Shown here: one piece after another, positions 62,563 to 64,000 of the stretch | How positions within the stretch are numbered: position 1 is the stretch's first letter | Layout: every line of letters begins with the position of its first letter | Assembly: GCF_902686445.1 (NCBI RefSeq) | Contig: NC_062217.1 | Span: 88,655,758 to 88,719,757 of the forward strand | Length of the DNA: 64,000 bases | Origin: Sciurus carolinensis | Taxonomy: Eukaryota; Chordata; Mammalia; Rodentia; Sciuridae | Direction: 5' to 3' | Position numbers and translations under genes: made by a program | Notes under the pieces: generated by a model | Told to the model about the DNA's origin: nothing | The model's input: the letters and a program-made list of their open reading frames with translations, nothing else | Databases searched by the model: none

Positions 62563-62952
62563 GTGAGTGCTAAGAGACATCCTGGGGACCCTTGAGTTTC
62601 TGGACACAACATTTGCATTCCTGCTACAGAAGGTGGCTAAGCCATGGACTATAAAGATTCACCCAAGAATTTCCACAACTCCTACTCAGCCATCTGTCTC
62701 TGTCTTGTGATCTCTTTGTTAAGTCTCACTGAGTCATTCCTAATTTCAAGTCTGCAACTGTTTACCTGCCATTTAAGCCATTCACCTCCTTTGACCCCAA
62801 ACCCTCAGTTAGGGCACTGCACTGTGCAGAGGAGAATCTCTGAAAGGGTGATAAGTCCAGAAGTCAGTGGTGGACAGTGACCCAGGTAGCCACCTCCAGC
62901 ACACATCAGACACCCAGACATCTGATACCTTCCTCTCCTCTCCTCTCTGTAG

Positions 62953-63119
62953 TTTCTTCTGCCTGGCCAACACCTCATCTGTGGCAGGGAATGAATGTCC
63001 AGCTGGCCACTACTGCCCAGCATCCACCACCTTTGCTTTTCAGTTTCCCTGCCCCAGGGGCACATACAAGCCACAGAGAGGGGGTTTCCAGCAGTCAGAT
63101 TGTACTCCCTGTGAGGCAG
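62953..63119 (+). pseudogene. Block 21, open exon with lost donor (phase 2 to 1)
   Basis: A CTCTCCTCTCTGTAG acceptor starts in phase 2, continuing block 20 as CEPCPQG-FFCLANTSS. It reads ECPAGHYCPASTT, FPCPRGTYKPQ and CTPCEAG. At the expected end the sequence is GCAG-GGAAAG, so the GT donor is GG. N-T-S is a sequon. Confidence 0.82.
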
Positions 63120-63328
63120 GGAAAGGGAAAGGACCCACCCCATCTTCTTTTTCCCACCCTGGCCACATCAGGTCACACTGTCCCTGCACATTGAGTATAG
63201 GACTAAGGCCTGAATCAGATGAGGAGGTCTGCGCCACAACCTGAGGGCATCTGAGGAGATCATCCCTGGGGGACAGGCAACTCATGTCCTCTGCCCCCAG
63301 CCCAGGGGTATCCTGTTATTTCTTCCAG

Positions 63329-63570
63329 GGTTCTATTGTCTCCTGCCTGGACTGGTGGCCCCATCAAGGCCCTGCAGAGCTGGGTTCTACTGCACTCAGA
63401 GAGCATCTGTCCCTAATCCCACTGATGGGATCACAGGAGACCTCTGCCCTCCAGGACACTCTGTCCCCAGGGCAGCACCTGGCCAGCTCCATGCTCCCCC
63501 GGTGTGTCTCTCTTGGATGAGGTCTACTCTCTGGGCCCCTGAGAGGAGAGAGGAGCTAGAAGTCAGCCTT
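63329..63570 (+). pseudogene. Block 22, exon with one-base deletion and later stop
   Basis: A TATTTCTTCCAG acceptor starts GFYCLLPG, then RPCRAGFYCTQRASVPNPT and LCPPGH. One base is missing at 63460/63461 (CACT-CTGT for an expected CACTnCTGT). The shifted frame reads CPQGSTWPAPCSPGV, then a TGA at 63540-63542. The 3' end is unclear; GTGAGT at 63571 is one candidate. It is the last block before retroviral sequence. Confidence 0.7.
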
Positions 63571-63611
63571 GTGAGTCTTCTGAAGAGATACACAAGAATA
63601 AATACCTGAAT

Positions 63612-64000
63612 TTCCTTACAGAGCAGAGTCAGTCCTACACAGATAAAGCATGCCATGTGGAAGTTAAAAGAGTAACTGGAATGATAGCATGTTTATCTGG
63701 GGGACAATGTCTTATGTGGAAGGTGGCCAACCAGGAGTTATGTTCTGATACTGCCTGACGTAATGCAGTTGTGGGCATTCCTCGATGGAATCTAGACATA
63801 CTGACAGGCCAAGGACCATATGAAGGGCAAGGTAATCAGATTAATTTCCACCCCAGTGTATATCAACAAATTAGTGCTGCTGCCACTAAAGCTTGGAAAA
63901 CGCTTTCAGGTGCTGGCGATCTTCAAGGAAAGTTATCTAAGGTTATCCAAGGCAACAATGAACCCTATGCCGATTTTGTAGACAGATTGATTCAAACAGC
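63612..64000 (+). mobile_element. Class II (betaretrovirus-like) ERV gag capsid fragment, defective
   Basis: A plus-strand frame running to the window end encodes a retroviral Gag capsid segment. The major homology region is visible at 63948-63989 (Q-G-x2-E, then F-x2-R-L), preceded by the T-G-x-G-x-Y type block typical of class II capsids. An in-frame TGA at 63756-63758 breaks it. No LTR, primer-binding site or matrix region lies between block 22 and this fragment, so the 5' part is missing or was removed. The rest of the element would lie beyond 64000. Confidence 0.8.

Larger units (their letters stand above)
49135..63570 (+). pseudogene. Decayed multi-exon gene for a large GCC2/GCC3 cysteine-rich modular protein
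   Basis: Twenty-two exon-like blocks, about 3.5 kb in total and some 1,180 codons, encode a run of modules of the form CPxGxYCxxG....PCPxGTxS......CxxC. This is the GCC2/GCC3 (ephrin-receptor-like, TNFR-like) pattern known from extracellular proteins such as SCUBE and SVEP1. I cannot name the gene. Acceptor and donor sites flank most blocks and intron phases agree at every junction. Damage: stops in blocks 1, 11 (two), 12, 14, 17 and 20; one-base frameshifts in blocks 5, 9, 11, 16, 18 and 22; lost splice sites at blocks 7, 16 and 21. Signal peptide and C-terminus were not found, so the gene presumably extended beyond the recognised part. A working protein is very unlikely. Confidence 0.85.

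Overview
The window is mammalian nuclear DNA, most likely from a squirrel-family rodent. It carries tRNA-derived ID SINEs, 7SL(B1)-plus-ID composite SINEs, many L1 copies with rodent-style tandem promoter units, and several solo LTRs. There is no sign of bacterial gene organisation. The species call rests on SINE appearance alone and is an inference.

Region by region: 1-4.27 kb is the 5' two thirds of an antisense L1 with a tandem-repeat promoter. From 4.3 to 17 kb lies non-coding DNA with SINEs and four solo LTRs, three of them packed into 15.4-17.0 kb. A sense L1 that keeps its 5' end but lost its 3' end covers 17.6-21.1 kb. From 21 to 33.7 kb is AT-rich DNA holding a tandem duplication (22.9-24.5 kb), a GT microsatellite, a MaLR LTR and an old L1 tail. 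A gutted sense L1 interrupted by a SINE occupies 33.8-36.5 kb. Two LTRs follow at 37.7-39.1 kb. A near full-length antisense L1, with probable target-site duplications, spans 39.95-45.75 kb. A 5'-truncated L1 tail sits at 48.2-48.6 kb.

The most informative part is 49.1-63.6 kb. On the + strand I can assemble 22 exon-like blocks, separated by introns of about 0.1-1.5 kb. They encode a large secreted-type cysteine-rich protein built of GCC2/GCC3 (ephrin-receptor-like) modules. Exon ends carry splice signals whose intron phases agree from block to block, and the cysteine pattern reads through the junctions. The locus is nevertheless broken by at least seven stops, six one-base frameshifts and three lost splice sites, so it looks like a decayed (probably unitary) pseudogene rather than a working gene. 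One of its introns holds a degenerate ~0.75 kb minisatellite. Just downstream the window ends inside a defective class II (betaretrovirus-like) endogenous retrovirus gag fragment with no 5' LTR in view.

I found no intact host protein-coding gene, no rRNA or tRNA gene and no CRISPR array. All gene-family and repeat-family calls were made by eye, without database searches.
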